64,000 nucleotides of DNA from Bolinopsis microptera. Lineage: Eukaryota > Ctenophora > Tentaculata > Lobata > Bolinopsidae. Shown in pieces: positions 36,001-46,650 of this stretch; positions within the stretch are counted from its first letter, which is position 1, and each line of letters starts with the position of its first letter. Both the position numbers and the translations under genes were made by a program. Under the pieces are notes generated by a model, which did no database searches, was not told the origin of the DNA, and saw only the letters and a program-made list of their open reading frames with translations. Location: assembly GCF_026151205.1 (NCBI RefSeq), contig NC_087074.1, positions 10,697,226 through 10,761,225 on the forward strand. The letters are read 5' to 3'.

Positions 36001-39000
36001 TATATGACTTCAAACACGACAAAACTGTACCATAATATGGATTGGTCGAAAATCGAGTGTTTTAGTGAATAACTTAGAATATATTTTCGATTTTCTCAAG
36101 ATCTGACCAATAGATTTTCTTTAAACTTTCCAGATAGTTACATGGCTATATGACGGATAATGTGTACGAGTCTGGGAGAATTTCTATGTGCCAAACTTGA
36201 GATATGACTTCAAACACAAGAAAATATCTCCAAATTGGTGGTTTCTAACGGAACACAGGCATATATTTCGAGATCTAATTGATCGATTTTCTTTAAACTT
36301 TCCAGATAGTTCCATGGCTATAAGACGGATAATCCGTGCAAGTTTAGGCGAATTTCTCTGTGCCAAACTTGATATATGACTTCAAACACGACAAAACTGT
36401 ACCATAATATGGATTGGTCGAAAATCGAGTGTTTTAGTGAATAACTTAGAATATAATATTATATATTTTCAATTTTCTCAAGATCTGACTAATAGATTTT
36501 CTTTAAACTTTCCAGATAGTTACATGGCTATAAGACGGATAATCCATGCGAGTTTGGGCGAATTTCTATGTGCCAAACTTGATATATGACTTCAAACACG
36601 ACAAAACTGTACCATAATATGGATTGGTCGAAAATCGAGTGTTTTAGTGAATAACTTAGAATATATTTTCAATTTTCTCAAGATCTGACCGATAGATTTT
36701 CTTTAAACTTTTTAGATGGTTACATCACTATATGACGGATAATGTGTACGAGTTTGGGAGAAATTCTATGTGCCAAACTTGAGATATGACTTCAAACACA
36801 AGAAAATATCTCCAAATTGGCGGTTTCGGCGGAATTACACAGGAATATATTTCAAGATCTGACTGATAGATTTTCTTAAAACTGTCCAGATAATTACATG
36901 GCTATATGACGGATAATTTGTACGAGTTTGGGAGAATTTCTATGTGCCAAACTTGATATATTCCTGTGTTCCGCCGAAACCGCAAATTTGGAGATATTTT
37001 CTTGTGTTTGAAGTCATATCTCAAGTTTAGCACATAGAAATTCGCCCAAACTCGTACACATTATCCGTCTTATAGCCATGTAACTATCTGGAAAGTTTAA
37101 AGAAAATGTATCAGTCAGATCTTGAAATATATTCCTGTGTTCCGCCGAAACCGCCAATTTGGAGATATTTTCTTGTGTTTGAAGTCATATCTCAAGTTTG
37201 GCACATAGAATTTCTTCCAAACTCGTACACATTATCCGTCATATAGCCATGTAACCATCTAAAAAGTTTAAAGAAAATCTATTGGTCAGATCTTGAGAAA
37301 ATTGAAAATATATTCTAAGTTAATCACTAAAACACTCGATTTTCGACCAATCCATATTATGGTACAGTTTTGTCGTGTTTGAAGTCATATATCAAGTTTG
37401 GCACATAGAAATTCGCCCGAACTCGCACGGATTATCCATGTTAGCCATGTAACTATCTGGAAAGTTTAAAGAAAATGTATCAGTTAGATCTTGAAATATA
37501 TGCCTGTGTTCCGTTAGAAACCGCCAATTTGGAGATACTTTCTTGTGTTTAAAGTCATATCTCAAGTTTGGCACATAGAAATTCTCCCAAACTCGTACAC
37601 ATTATCCGTCATATAGCCATGTAATTATATGGAAAGTTTTAAGAAAATGTATCAGTCAGATCTTGAAATATATTCCTGTGTTCCGCCAAAACCGCCAATT
37701 TGGAGATATTTTCTTGTGTTTGAAGTCATAGGGTAAGGCACGTAATTTTGTCAGGGTACCTAATTTTGTCATTTTGCTCTGAAAAACTGCCTCGGCTCGG
37801 AATTTCAGCTTGAAAGAAAAGGTTTGTGTATAAAAAGAAAGCTTAGACTTTGCTGAAACTGCTCCTACAAAGTTTAAGTTTCTAGCTCTTTTGCATCTGT
37901 GTCAAAAATGAAGGCGAAACTGTTAACCCGAAAAATAAATAAGATCCTTAAAGTTTTCTTAAGGAATTTTCAAAATTTTGATTTATTGCTATTTCAAAAG
38001 TAATTGAGCTAGCTTCATGCCATTGCATATTTCAAATATCTTCTACAGCAGAAGTATACGTACAAATTTTCAAGTCTCTAGCGCAATTATTGTTCAAGTA
38101 ACAGAGGGTGACAAAATTAGGTTCGATTTTGCCAAAAGTACCTAATTTTGTCAAAAAAATCGACCTTTCTCAAATTTCTTGTAAATCACAGATTGTGTTG
38201 AAAATGGCCTTATACAACTATTCTGAAGTTTTTTTGCCCATAGGATATGTATAAGGCACTTATAATAGCATTTAAACACTTATAATAATAGCATATTTTC
38301 GCCGAGAAATATACTGTAATTCTGGGTTTTAAAGAGCTATTGGTAAATATAGTTTCGTGAATCAGTAACCAATATTGATTCATGCTTCATAGAAAGTTTT
38401 CAAGATGCCAGTGGTTTCAGGGGCATTTGGGGGCTATTTTCCAAGATTAGATACCCAAAAAGTGTCATCTTTTCATCAAGCTACAAAACTATGAAAACAT
38501 CATATCTTTGGGATTTTTGAGGTCAATGTTGGTAAAAAAGCGCTCGAATGATGCATCCAGGTAGTCTAAAATACCGAGAAACGGTTAATTTTTGCACAAT
38601 CTTAAGTGACAAAATTAGGTTCGGGGTGACAAAATTAAGTAAAGTCACCTAATTTTGTCATTTTTTCAAAATAATTTTTTTGAACATCTTCAACACCAGC
38701 AATTTCGATCATTTTTGTGTTAGAACTTGCCTAGACTGTCTACTATAACATGGTGGAGGTTTCATCTAAATCGGAATTTCAGACGAGGTTAAAACCCATG
38801 GTTTATATCAGGCAGTCGGAAAATTGCCAAAAAATGACAAAATTATGTGCTTTACCCTATCTCAAGTTTGGCACATAGAAATTCTCCCAAACTCGTACAC
38901 ATTATTCGTCATATAGCCATGTAACCATCTAAAAAGTTTTTAAAGAAAATCTATCAGTCAGATCTTGAGAAAATCGAAAATATATTCTAAGTTATCCACT

Positions 39001-42000
39001 AAAAGACTCTATTTTCGACCAATCCATATTATGGTACAGTTTTGACGAAAGTCCTTCTGAATTTCGGTAACAAATTAGGACTTAATTTGAGTTTACTGCA
39101 CGCGCGATGAATAATTTGTGTTTATAGAGATCTGCGGCGCGTTATCAGGTTAACCAATGAAATCACGGCGTTTTTGTCACGTGACAGTCGAGTGTAGAGT
39201 GATTAATTATCATCCGTTGTCTGACAATTATAAGCCGAACTGGAAATTTGCAAATATTTACAGTTCTTACCAAGACGAAATATCGAACGTTGCCACCTCA
39301 CTTAATCCCTTCAAATTCACGTGAGACCCTTAAATATATCAAATCGATCATGGGCCACATGATTTGTAGAACTTCTGTTGTATGTTTATAACCTACCAGG
39401 ACGAGCGCCGAGTTGGACTCGTCGACGGTAATATATGGAACAAGTATTTTACGAGTATCACCCGTTAAAACTTCTGACGCCGACCGCAGCTGATGAAGAC
39501 TATTGAGCACTTCCCAGATTACCCATAAAACAGTGTAGGTGACAGAGATAAACATTTAGCATATCATGAAAAATTAACGATTATAACGAATTCAGAAATA
39601 ATGGTCGCCATCTTTGTATGGGATGGAAGAAGGGCGCCAAGTTGAGCTCAAATGTAACATTTTGTAGTAGTCCGTGTGTGAGCGGAGAGAAGTTCAAGAA
39701 TAGAACTTTATGGTGGATCATATTGTAGATTCACCGAAAGTGAAAGAAAACGGAGCTGAGTGTTAGATTTATTGATTCTTTAAAATCTAGACTTTCCACT
39801 TTTTCACACATTCTTTTTGTTATAAGGGTTACTGTCCTAGCGCGCATTGCTGATTTATTTCTATGTTTTTATATGTGCATATCTGAGATATGGTGCTGCA
39901 TTAAAAGATTTCATCAATTCGATGACAATTCAAACTGCGAAGTTGCATGATTTTGAAATTCATGGTAAAATTTTTGAAAATGTATTCTAAACTCAATTAA
40001 AGCTAACATGGAATTAACCAAATGCTTAAATGCATACTACTAGTCCACTGTTCATTACTTAAACACTTAATAACAAATCTCAAGTTCGTCCTTCCCCTCT
40101 CGTAAGTCTGATGACAGCCACGTGCTCTCCTTGTTCTTGAAAGTCCGGGAAGATTTACCTCGTGTAACTTTAATCTCGTCAAACAGCCAAGCATCATCTT
40201 GAGCAGCAGTGATGAAGATACAGCCAGCTTTTCCAATGTTCTTTAGGTTGGGCAGGATGAAGGTGTCTGTTGCTCCGGCAATAAAGTCGTCTTTACCTTT
40301 ATTGTCCAGGATCCCTGTGGTGGTGTTCCCCTTCCTGCTTTTAGTGCTGCTAATTGTCAGTCTAGCGTGGATGTTGTCCGTGCCGGCGTGATTCTCATTT
40401 TTAGTCGTGATCGCAAGAACGTAGGTTGCATCCCCCTGCTTGCAAAAGCTCATCTTATCCATTCCTTCACTTGTATCTGAGGGCAGATAGCTCCCGTCAG
40501 TGTTGTACACGTATGTCTTCTCCGAGCCAGCAGTCACTGTTATCACTGGTTATGTAGTCCACCATCCACGCGTCATCTGATTTAGCTTCGATTTCCACGC
40601 ACTTCACTTTACCGATGTCAATGTCTGAATCGGCTGCAAAGTTGTCAGTTGCTCCCAACTGGAAATCATTCTTCGATGGGTCGTCTAGTACACCAAACAC
40701 TACCTCGCCATTGGTTCCTTTTACCTTCGCTACAAAGCTACCGTCAGTGCCGTCGTACTTCCGAGATCCAGTAACGACATCCAGCTGGTAGTGGACAGAG
40801 AGAGCTTGTGCGGCCAGGAGACCCAGGAACAGGAGTTGAGAAAGTTGTAGCTTCATTCTCAGCTTGAACGATGTGAATAGATAAAAATATCAAATGATGG
40901 TAGCTTTAAGCTTTATAGACTGCTTTGAACGCGGCTCATTGAATGTTTGAAGTTTAAACAATGGGCTACCTCAATGGAGAATAAGAATTTTACTTCTGGT
41001 AAGATACCTCATTCGATGGTCAAATTTGTAATTCAATATCATAGTTTACTAAGTAACAAACGACTCTCTTCGCATAACAACGTAGTTGCTCACGTAAATA
41101 TATATATTGAAGCGGACACCGGACAGTAACCTCAGTACCCAGATGGTGCTACACCGTTAGTCTAGATCTTCTTCTCGTCCGCACAGAACTCAAAACAGTT
41201 ATTAGTAAATGACAACTCCGCTCCTCAGAAGTCCCCTGAGTGTTGAACGAACAGATGAAAAAGTTAACTTACTGCCAAAAGATTGGCCTGAAAATTTTCT
41301 GGTGTTAAATTTAGTCTAACATTTACAATTTACATACAGGGTGTGTTAAACAGATCAGATCATTTGACATTTTTCACTCATGACTCATTTAAAATTAAAG
41401 TTTCAACGATGTTTTTGACAAGGATAATCTCTAGACACTTTGGACTATAATTTCTATGAGTGTTTTTGGAACTATTTTAGAGCAAAAATAATTCGTTTAA
41501 GACATCATCGAGATTTACCGTAAAGCTGGACCTTAACGGGTGATACTCGTAAAATATTTGTTTCGACAGGACCGTCGACGAGTCCAACTCGGCGCGCGTC
41601 CTGGTAGGTTATAAACCTACAAAGCTGGACCAAGATAGCGCCGATTAATTATATATGCCCTTTTACTGTTTTAGTAGTTAATAGTAATTTAGATTTAAGA
41701 GTGCAGTAAACCTCTATTATACCGTGTTTATCTCTATAATGTGAACCCCCCTTCCCCTCCCCCCCCCCCCCCCCCCCAATACGACACTGTAACCACAATA
41801 CACGTGCACTGCCACTAAACTAATGAGTATTGCTGAAAGCACAGTGTAAGGCCTACACGGACCGCCTCTAACTAGCTAATCCCTGTTTACATGCCGTGTA
41901 GCAGGGGACTAGAAAGAGCTAAACTAGTAAGCGGGGCATAGCCAATACGCTCGACGCTTGACAGATACTGGGGATTAGCGTCATCTTTCTTATACCAAGT

Positions 42001-45000
42001 TCTTTAGTTCTTTCTGTATCATTTATTTTTCGTTTCATCCGACAAGCCCGGCATAGGGGGTTTTACTGTACAGTGTACATGAAAAAAATAGTTATTAGTT
42101 GTTGGGCTGTTGGAGTTATCGAACGAAAAGCTTAAAGACTGTCACATGGAAAGGATGGTTTTAGTTTTACATCCCTCACGACACGGTGTTCAGTCTAGGT
42201 AAATTATAGATTGTAGGTTGATAATGTACTTTTATAACTTAATAAGAAACCATCCTGAATTTCTCAGATTCAAAAATAATTTTTGAAACATTTTTGAGTA
42301 TTCCCGGTAAAAATGGTAAAATTCTCAGATTAAAAATTTCTCAAAAATACTCTTGACCTCCCCCCCCCCCCCCCCCCCCCCCCCCCCCTGAAAAATGAGA
42401 GTTCTAGCTTCTCATATGTCCGAGATATGAAGCATAACGAGTTTATTCATTTACATGTTTGGTGGTAAGGTACTAACTGCTAATAACTTTGCTCCTTTTT
42501 GAAAAATTACGGAATACTGCAAGGGACGGGATAGAAAGAAAGGGGCGGCATTTTTATCCGTCCCGCTCAATAAATGATCTCTGCACATGCACAGTTTTAA
42601 TAATCCCAGGGAGTTGTATTTATTTCACTGAACATAATAAACCGCACAACGATAGTGTTAAACTCTAATTAGGACTTTAGGAGTGTGGAGGGTATACATA
42701 CTGTTCGACACGTGCTTAGGTTCAACGCACCCTGAGGATTAATTCCGCGCACTACACAGACAGTTCTTGGACACGTACAAAAGTTCTGTCGAACTTCTGC
42801 ACTCATAAGTCATAATTGGATACATTTTCAATTAATTCAGTTTCATCATTGAACAATCCGGTTATCTGCAGTCTAATATTGTACATTATATTTATAATTC
42901 AAAAGTTGGCGAGCAAGGAGGGCCTCGTAGATTATAAGCCCATTTTAACAAATATTCAGATTAAACTTTTTCAATAATTCGATTATATTCGCAGTTGTGC
43001 CTGGGTTTCTACGTGCTTTTTGTCATCAGAGATCCTCAACGAGCAAAGAAACCAAGAGCCGAAATCCGAATCCGTCAGTTTCAAGGAAGTAAGTTAATGC
43101 CAACTTTTCTCTTAGCATTTAGCAATTTAATATCGTCTTGCGAATGAAATGACATTCACAGACTCACCCCACGTGTACATATTTACAGGCTCGTGTTTTT
43201 TAAGATTGTCGCGCTATTCGAGATGATCATTCGAACGCCATCTTATGCTGCGAATCAAGTATTGATTGATTTGAACCAAGTGTTTACGTTTCGGGTTTCA
43301 GCTTAAATTGGTTAATTAGTTAATGAATCCATCAGCTAATTAGTTATAAACAGAGTTACTTTTTACTGTTCCCCGTCTTCTCATACTATCGATTTCATCC
43401 AAGTACGGAAAGGAGGTTCCAACATACTGCTCTACGGATACCTGTACCACCTCGACAGAAAGAGGGAACACCTCTGTAACAACTCCACTTTATAAGCCTT
43501 TGCAAGGGGTGAAGCGCCTTCTTATTGGATCACCTTACTGTATTAGTGTATTGCATGCTTCTGTAGTCTGCACCGTTATAGTAGTTCTATAAGCGCTACG
43601 AATTCGTTTAAATAGCGATGATTTTTTATGATTAAAAGTTTTAAATTAAGACTGGATCTGTAAACCATATCGGATACACTTATGCTATGAACTAATGTTC
43701 CGAACATAAGTATTACCGGCCTTCTTCTGGCCACAAATCCTTTGGAACAAGTTGATCTTCTATCAATTTTGAGATGGATCGATTAAATTATTCGACGCAT
43801 GGTGGCAGCTTCATTCATTAAGCATTTAAGGACCATTTTAAACAAAAAATTTACTTGAAGGGGATGATCATTATACTAATACTGGAGGATCGAAATCATT
43901 AGGTGGTGAATCTGAAAGGATGTTAATTGGGAGACTACAGACTACAGAGGTCTCGAATAAATCATTAGGTACTGAATCTGAAAGGATGTTGATTGGGAGA
44001 CTAGGGAGGTCTCGAATAAATCATTAGGTAGTGAATCTGAAAGGATGTTGATTGGGAGACTAGGGAGGTCTCGAATAAATCATTAGGTAGTGAATCTGAA
44101 AGGATGTTGATTGGGAGATTAGGGAGGTCTCGAATAAATCATTAGGTAGTGAATCCGAAAGGATGTTGATTGGGAGACTAGGGAGGTCTCGAATAAATCA
44201 TTAGGTAGTGAATCTGAAAGGATGTTGATTGGGAGACTAGGGAGGTCTTGAATAAATCATTAGGTAGTGAATCTGAAAGGATGTTGATTGGGAGACTAGG
44301 GAGGTCTCGAATAAATCATTAGGTACTGAATCTGAAAGGATGTTGATTGGGAGACTAGGGAGGAATAAATGTGTATTGAATACCATCTTAGAATGAACAC
44401 TCACTACGTTTAATGAATTTGATAAGGATTACCGCATTAATGTATTGTGTGCACAATCCTGTTAAATCATAATTAATAATAATAATAAAATGTTAAAATG
44501 AGGATATCGTAATCATCAGCCCCGTATCTCCATCTCCTTCATCTGACCGTTACTTTTACAGGCGTTTTCACAGATGGTAGACGTTTATACAGGACCATCC
44601 AGATATCGTGCCAGAATTTACATTCTCTCAGCTGCATATTTGCTCCACTTTACCGCATTCCTCTCTTATGCAGGATTCTTTGTTAACTACTTGTTGTTGC
44701 CTCCATTCAACTGGCCTGCCGACAAAATTGGTCTCATCTCCTCCAGTGAGTATGAAACAAGTTTTAATTGGATCACCTTCCAAAACTATAAGTATTCTGT
44801 GGAGTCCTCGGCGGAATTACAAAAAATATCTAAAATAAAATCTGTTGTTCAAAGAAAGTTATCATCTTCAACCATATCACAATTTATTCAAGTTTCAACA
44901 AATTAAATCTCGTGATATCGCCCTCAGGATCTGAAAGTCTATTCATTTCTTATTTTCAGTATCAAGTATAGCTAACTTCCTGATGGTGATACTAGTTCCC

Positions 45001-46606
45001 TTCATGAAGATGGCAAGAATACCTGAGACCCTGATCGCCTCTATCTCCTGTGGAATGTGTTGTTTGGGTTTTGGAGTGGTCACGATTGCTAGGAGCTTTA
45101 CCCTCATGACTGTTGGTGGGTACTGTGCTCTTCTCTTTTAATCTATAATTATATTATCTTCGACTTAAGTATAGTTTTCGTATCTATGGATGCGGATTCT
45201 GGTGAGGAAGTGAGGCATATTTGTTTTACACGTGAGAGTGATTCTGCCCGGTTTTATTGGTCAATAGTGGAAGCTGATTGGTTAATTGCTGTCACGAGTA
45301 AAAAATATGCCTCACCTCCCCGCCAGAATTCACGACTAAAGATAATTTTATCGATGCTGATATTGTTGATAACTGAGTTAGTCTTAATTCTAAGCGCTGA
45401 GTCAAGTTAAAATTTAAATTTTGTCCGGTAAAAAACCATTTTTAACGGAATCATATCTTGTTTGGAGACATCTTTTTAAAATGGGTTTATATAACTTGGT
45501 AGGTAGCAGCAGCTATATTAATTGATAATATATAATACATATACATATTATATAATAAATATAGTGAGTAGTTAAAATTGAATTTATAATAAGGTGCATA
45601 ATTCTTTTTTTCCATGATAGGTCAAGCATTGAATAGCTCGGATATATCGTTTTTTAGTATGTTTTTATTAACGAAGTGTGGTATAAATAATAGAAATTAG
45701 TTATCTATAGATTAATATATTAATTGATTAATTATGACATATCACGACAGATCATTGTATCTCCAGCGAACCTGTTGAAAGGGGGCAGTGGCGTAGCGCT
45801 GGCTTTGTACAGATCTCGACTATCTAAAGTTGTGAAACCGACCCAGTATGGTCAGGTTTGTAAAACTTGTCAATTAAACTTGTAAAACTTGTCAGAGTGC
45901 CATGTTTTGTAGTCTTTTATATACGAGAAAGAATGTGTTAGTTTTACGGTAATTAGGAATATGATTAGCTGACTAATTGGTAACTAATAACTAATTCGGA
46001 GGTACGTGGGAGAGATTCAAAATCTCATATTTTTCCTCAACAGAACATATTTTATCAAATTCTCATTTCAGTTGTTTATGTTGCTGAACTGTTTCGAGTC
46101 CCTGGCCACTCTGATATCATCAGTAGGATTATATCAAGTTTATTTGTATACCAGGAAGTGGTTCCCGGGATTTGCGTTTACCATTCTCGTCGTATTGGAG
46201 GCAGTTGCTCTTGTACTCACTCTGTAAGCTCATATTATTCTCCCACGGTTGCGTGCAGTGTCATCAGTTTCATTTCTCTGATTTTGTTTTTTAAGCACTC
46301 CCATTTAAAATCTCAAAATCAAAAACTGCCGATATCTCTTGGGTGTATTTCAAGGGTCCATCTCATTATCCACATATTTAATTAATACCTAATTAACACA
46401 TAATTAACGTGTTCAGATGGGACGGTTGGTTAGCACGACTGCAGGGTGAGCCGGACCACATGGACCCCGAACTTCTTCAAGAAGACCAGCAGGAAGTAGA
46501 CGATGATGAGTTACTCAGTCCTGATGATTATGTGAGCACTAGTGAGAATGGACAAGTTAATAATGGACTGGAAATTGAGGTGAACCCGGGACGTTCGATC
46601 AATTAA
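23949..46606 (+). CDS. SLC46-like major facilitator transporter (11 exons)
   Basis: Predicted 12-TM membrane transporter of about 500 residues, a normal length for the SLC46 (proton-coupled folate transporter-like) family. Exons: 23949–24088, 24238–24446, 26802–26901, 30420–30517, 30919–30992, 42995–43088, 44562–44745, 44960–45111 (or 45115), 45751–45855, 46072–46223 and 46417–46606. Family features include a conserved EP near the N-terminus (RYLVEPVMLFFMYTY), a Cys-containing first loop, a GYIADRVART loop after TM2, GFGAFM in TM4, and RSRLSKVVKPTQYG before TM11. Splice phases agree at all junctions except exon 6/7, where a small exon may be missing. The exon 8 end was chosen to keep phase. 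The start at 23949 follows a CCCTTAG that looks like an acceptor; 23895 is the in-frame alternative. AATAAA lies at 46645. The substrate cannot be read from the sequence. Confidence 0.8.
24238..24446 (+). CDS. Transporter exon 2 (TM2–TM3)
   Basis: It follows CATTCAG and ends TCTGCAG before GTAAGG. It carries the loop cysteines (HCLYHKSEDICQNL), an N-glycosylation sequon (NGT), TM2 and the motif-A-like loop GYIADRVARTT. Confidence 0.85.
24690..26335 (+). repeat. 19-bp minisatellite in transporter intron 2
   Basis: About 85 tandem copies of TAGAATGGTATCTAGTTTA, with variants GGAATGG, CTTG and AATTAG, fill about 1.65 kb. Higher-order repetition of variants, for example the block ending in a doubled TTTATCTAG at about 26180–26330, points to segmental duplication within the array. 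Confidence 0.95.
26802..26901 (+). CDS. Transporter exon 3 (TM4)
   Basis: The acceptor is TTCATTACAG and the donor GG|GTAAGA. It reads VLLVNSLVMQMPKYIYYI, then AYFGGGFGAFMG. Phases 1 to 2 match its neighbours. Confidence 0.85.
26902..28400. other. Transporter intron 3, unique part
   Basis: It includes a (GT)n run at about 27144–27163 and two short frames (27356–27613 −, 28106–28306 −) without recognisable family features. No gene is supported. Confidence 0.5.
28404..30419 (+). repeat. 47-bp array of duplicated 3' splice sites
   Basis: About 42 tandem copies of a 47-bp unit. Each unit carries TGATTTCTATTTTCAG followed by GACAGCAATG. That is the polypyrimidine tract and acceptor of the intron plus the first ten bases of exon 4, which follows directly at 30420. 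A few units differ (GGATGTAGC, GGACAGAAATATT). Used as an acceptor, a decoy would keep phase but meet TGA after about ten codons. Confidence 0.95.
30420..30517 (+). CDS. Transporter exon 4 (TM4–TM5 loop)
   Basis: It reads TAMAYISDIADKNSRTSRI, then ADGMLQLGAMFG. This matches the SLC46 layout of Ay..D.....R..R after TM4. The true acceptor is distinguished from the upstream copies only because the reading frame continues past ATG as GCGTACATC. Confidence 0.85.
30919..30992 (+). CDS. Transporter exon 5 (TM5–TM6)
   Basis: It follows ATTGTAG and ends GTTAAC before GTGAGC. It reads TFVSGLLMSHATWYSTPLL. The phase 0 end joins exon 6 exactly. Confidence 0.8.
31032..31106 (+). repeat. Short tandem CCTAAAGTAA repeat
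   Basis: About seven copies of CCTAAAGTAA near the start of intron 5. Confidence 0.85.
32043..32155 (+). repeat. TTAGAA-type microsatellite
   Basis: Alternating GAATTA and GAAATTA units over about 110 bp. Confidence 0.9.
32160..34880. other. Intron 5 sequence without a gene
   Basis: It contains a perfect 36-bp palindrome at 33655–33690. A roughly 70-bp segment (TTGCTTTAATTACAAT...) is duplicated at about 33831 and 34210. A 36-bp direct repeat (GTGGTTAAGTTTTGTAGTTG...) occurs at about 34510 and 34628. The minus-strand frame at 34593–34913 is not recognisable. Confidence 0.5.
33655..33690. repeat. Perfect 36-bp palindrome
   Basis: CTATGAAAACCTTCCCCATG and its exact complement meet with no loop. 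It could form a cruciform. Confidence 0.9.
35311..35893. mobile_element. 579-bp TA-target inverted-repeat element
   Basis: Termini CCTTACAAGACATTTTT (35313) are inverted and end at 35891, flanked by TA on each side. The uninterrupted host sequence CAGGAATATATTTCAAG exists at about 36840, so the insertion site is exact. A direct repeat, GACGACCGAAATTTTGGCGG, occurs at 35347 and 35803 inside it. This is the behaviour of Tc1/mariner-type non-autonomous elements. Confidence 0.85.
37729..38859. mobile_element. 1,127-bp TA-target inverted-repeat element
   Basis: Termini GGGTAAGGCACGTAATTTTG (37731) and CAAAATTATGTGCTTTACCC (ending 38857) are inverted and flanked by TA. The empty site GAAGTCATATCTCAAG is present in sister repeats, for example at about 37010. 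The interior repeats ACCTAATTTTGTCA / TGACAAAATTAGGT several times. No protein was recognised. It is probably a non-autonomous Tc1/mariner-type element. Confidence 0.85.
39378..39478 (+). repeat. Dispersed ~92-bp repeat, copy 4
   Basis: Plus orientation. It is slightly diverged (GTATGTTTATAACC, ACGAGCGCCGAG) and lies in transporter intron 5. Confidence 0.8.
40067..40856 (-). CDS. Secreted protein with two PLAT/LH2-like domains, frame broken once
   Basis: An intronless minus-strand gene nested in intron 5 of the transporter. It starts at 40856 with a clear signal peptide (MKLQLSQLLFLGLLAAQALS). Two similar domains follow. The first has YQLDVVTGSRKYDGTDGSF, FQLGATDNF and DDAWMVDYI. The second has AGTDNIHARLTI, FIAGATDTF, IGKAGCIFI and DDAWLFDEIKV. 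The TG...GTDG..., F..GATD.F and DDAW...I.V pattern matches PLAT/LH2 β-sandwich domains, which bind lipids or proteins; the activity here is not known. The two halves are in different frames, and a single-base shift is needed at about 40540–40556. This is either a sequence error or a pseudogene. The stop is at 40067–40069. Confidence 0.6.
40912..40917 (-). promoter_or_regulatory. TATA box of the PLAT-like gene
   Basis: On the minus strand TCTATAAAGC lies 56 bp upstream of the start codon. That would place transcription start near 40885 with a short leader. Confidence 0.55.
40930..42994. other. Rest of intron 5
   Basis: No gene was seen. It holds copy 5 of the dispersed repeat and two long oligo-C runs (about 41757–41777 and 42359–42388). 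Confidence 0.5.
41533..41622 (-). repeat. Dispersed ~92-bp repeat, copy 5
   Basis: Inverted copy from TTAACGGGTGATACTCG to ATAAACCTACAA, with a small change in the middle (TTTCGACAGG). Confidence 0.85.
42995..43088 (+). CDS. Transporter exon 6 (end of TM6, cytosolic loop)
   Basis: The acceptor is TATTCGCAG and the donor GTAAGT. It reads LCLGFYVLFVIRDPQRAKKP and a basic loop (RAEIRIRQFQGS). The end is in phase 1, which does not match exon 7, so another small exon may lie in 43.1–44.5 kb. Confidence 0.75.
43895..44366 (+). repeat. 59-bp tandem repeat
   Basis: About eight units beginning AATAAATCATTAGGTAGTGA and ending GACTAGGGAGGTCTCG. The first and last units are diverged or incomplete. It lies in transporter intron 6. 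Confidence 0.95.
44562..44745 (+). CDS. Transporter exon 7 (TM7)
   Basis: The acceptor is CTTTTACAG and the donor CCA|GTGAGT. It reads YTGPSRYRARIYILSAAYLL, then FFVNYLLLPPFNWPADKIGL, which opens the second six-helix half. Confidence 0.8.
44960..45111 (+). CDS. Transporter exon 8 (TM8–TM9)
   Basis: The acceptor is TATTTTCAG. It reads ISSIANFLMVILVPFMKMAR and ISCGMCCLGFGVVTIARSFT. An end at 45111 keeps phase 0 with exon 9. The stronger-looking GTGGGT at 45116 would shift the frame. Confidence 0.7.
45194..45331. mobile_element. 138-bp MITE in intron 8
   Basis: GGATTCTGGTGAGGAAGTGA, then GGCATATTTG, is mirrored by AAATATGCCTCACCTCCCC, then GCCAGAATTC. A half copy lies near 23820–23850. Confidence 0.65.
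45751..45855 (+). CDS. Transporter exon 9 (TM10)
   Basis: It reads IIVSPANLLKGGSGVALALY, then RSRLSKVVKPTQYGQ. The RS..S..V....G signature before TM11 is typical of SLC46. The donor is TCAG|GTTTGT. Confidence 0.7.
46072..46223 (+). CDS. Transporter exon 10 (TM11–TM12)
   Basis: The acceptor is CATTTCAG and the donor GTAAGC. It reads LFMLLNCFESLATLISSVGL, then YTRKWFPGFAFTILVVLEAV. Confidence 0.85.
46417..46606 (+). CDS. Transporter exon 11 (cytosolic tail)
   Basis: It reads WDGWLARLQGEPDHMDPELL and an acidic tail, ending at TAA 46604–46606. The poly(A) signal AATAAA follows. Confidence 0.85.
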
Positions 46607-46644
46607 ATTCTGTATTGATGTGGAACAAATAACTTAATGTCTAA

Positions 46645-46650
46645 AATAAA
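46645..46650 (+). terminator. Poly(A) signal of the transporter
   Basis: AATAAA lies 39 bp after the stop codon. Confidence 0.7.

Larger units (their letters stand above)
34881..39054. mobile_element. 4.2-kb foldback element built of tandem repeats
   Basis: The ends GGACTTTC.GT...AAACTGTACC (34881) and GGTACAGTTTTGACGAAAGTCC (ending 39054) are inverted. Both arms consist of divergent units of about 240–300 bp containing GATTTTCTTTAAACTTTCCA, GTGCCAAACTTGATATATGA and ATATGGATTGGTCGAAAATC. They read forward from about 34930 to 36960 and inverted from there on. No transposase was seen. Two TA-flanked elements are inserted in it. Confidence 0.75.
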
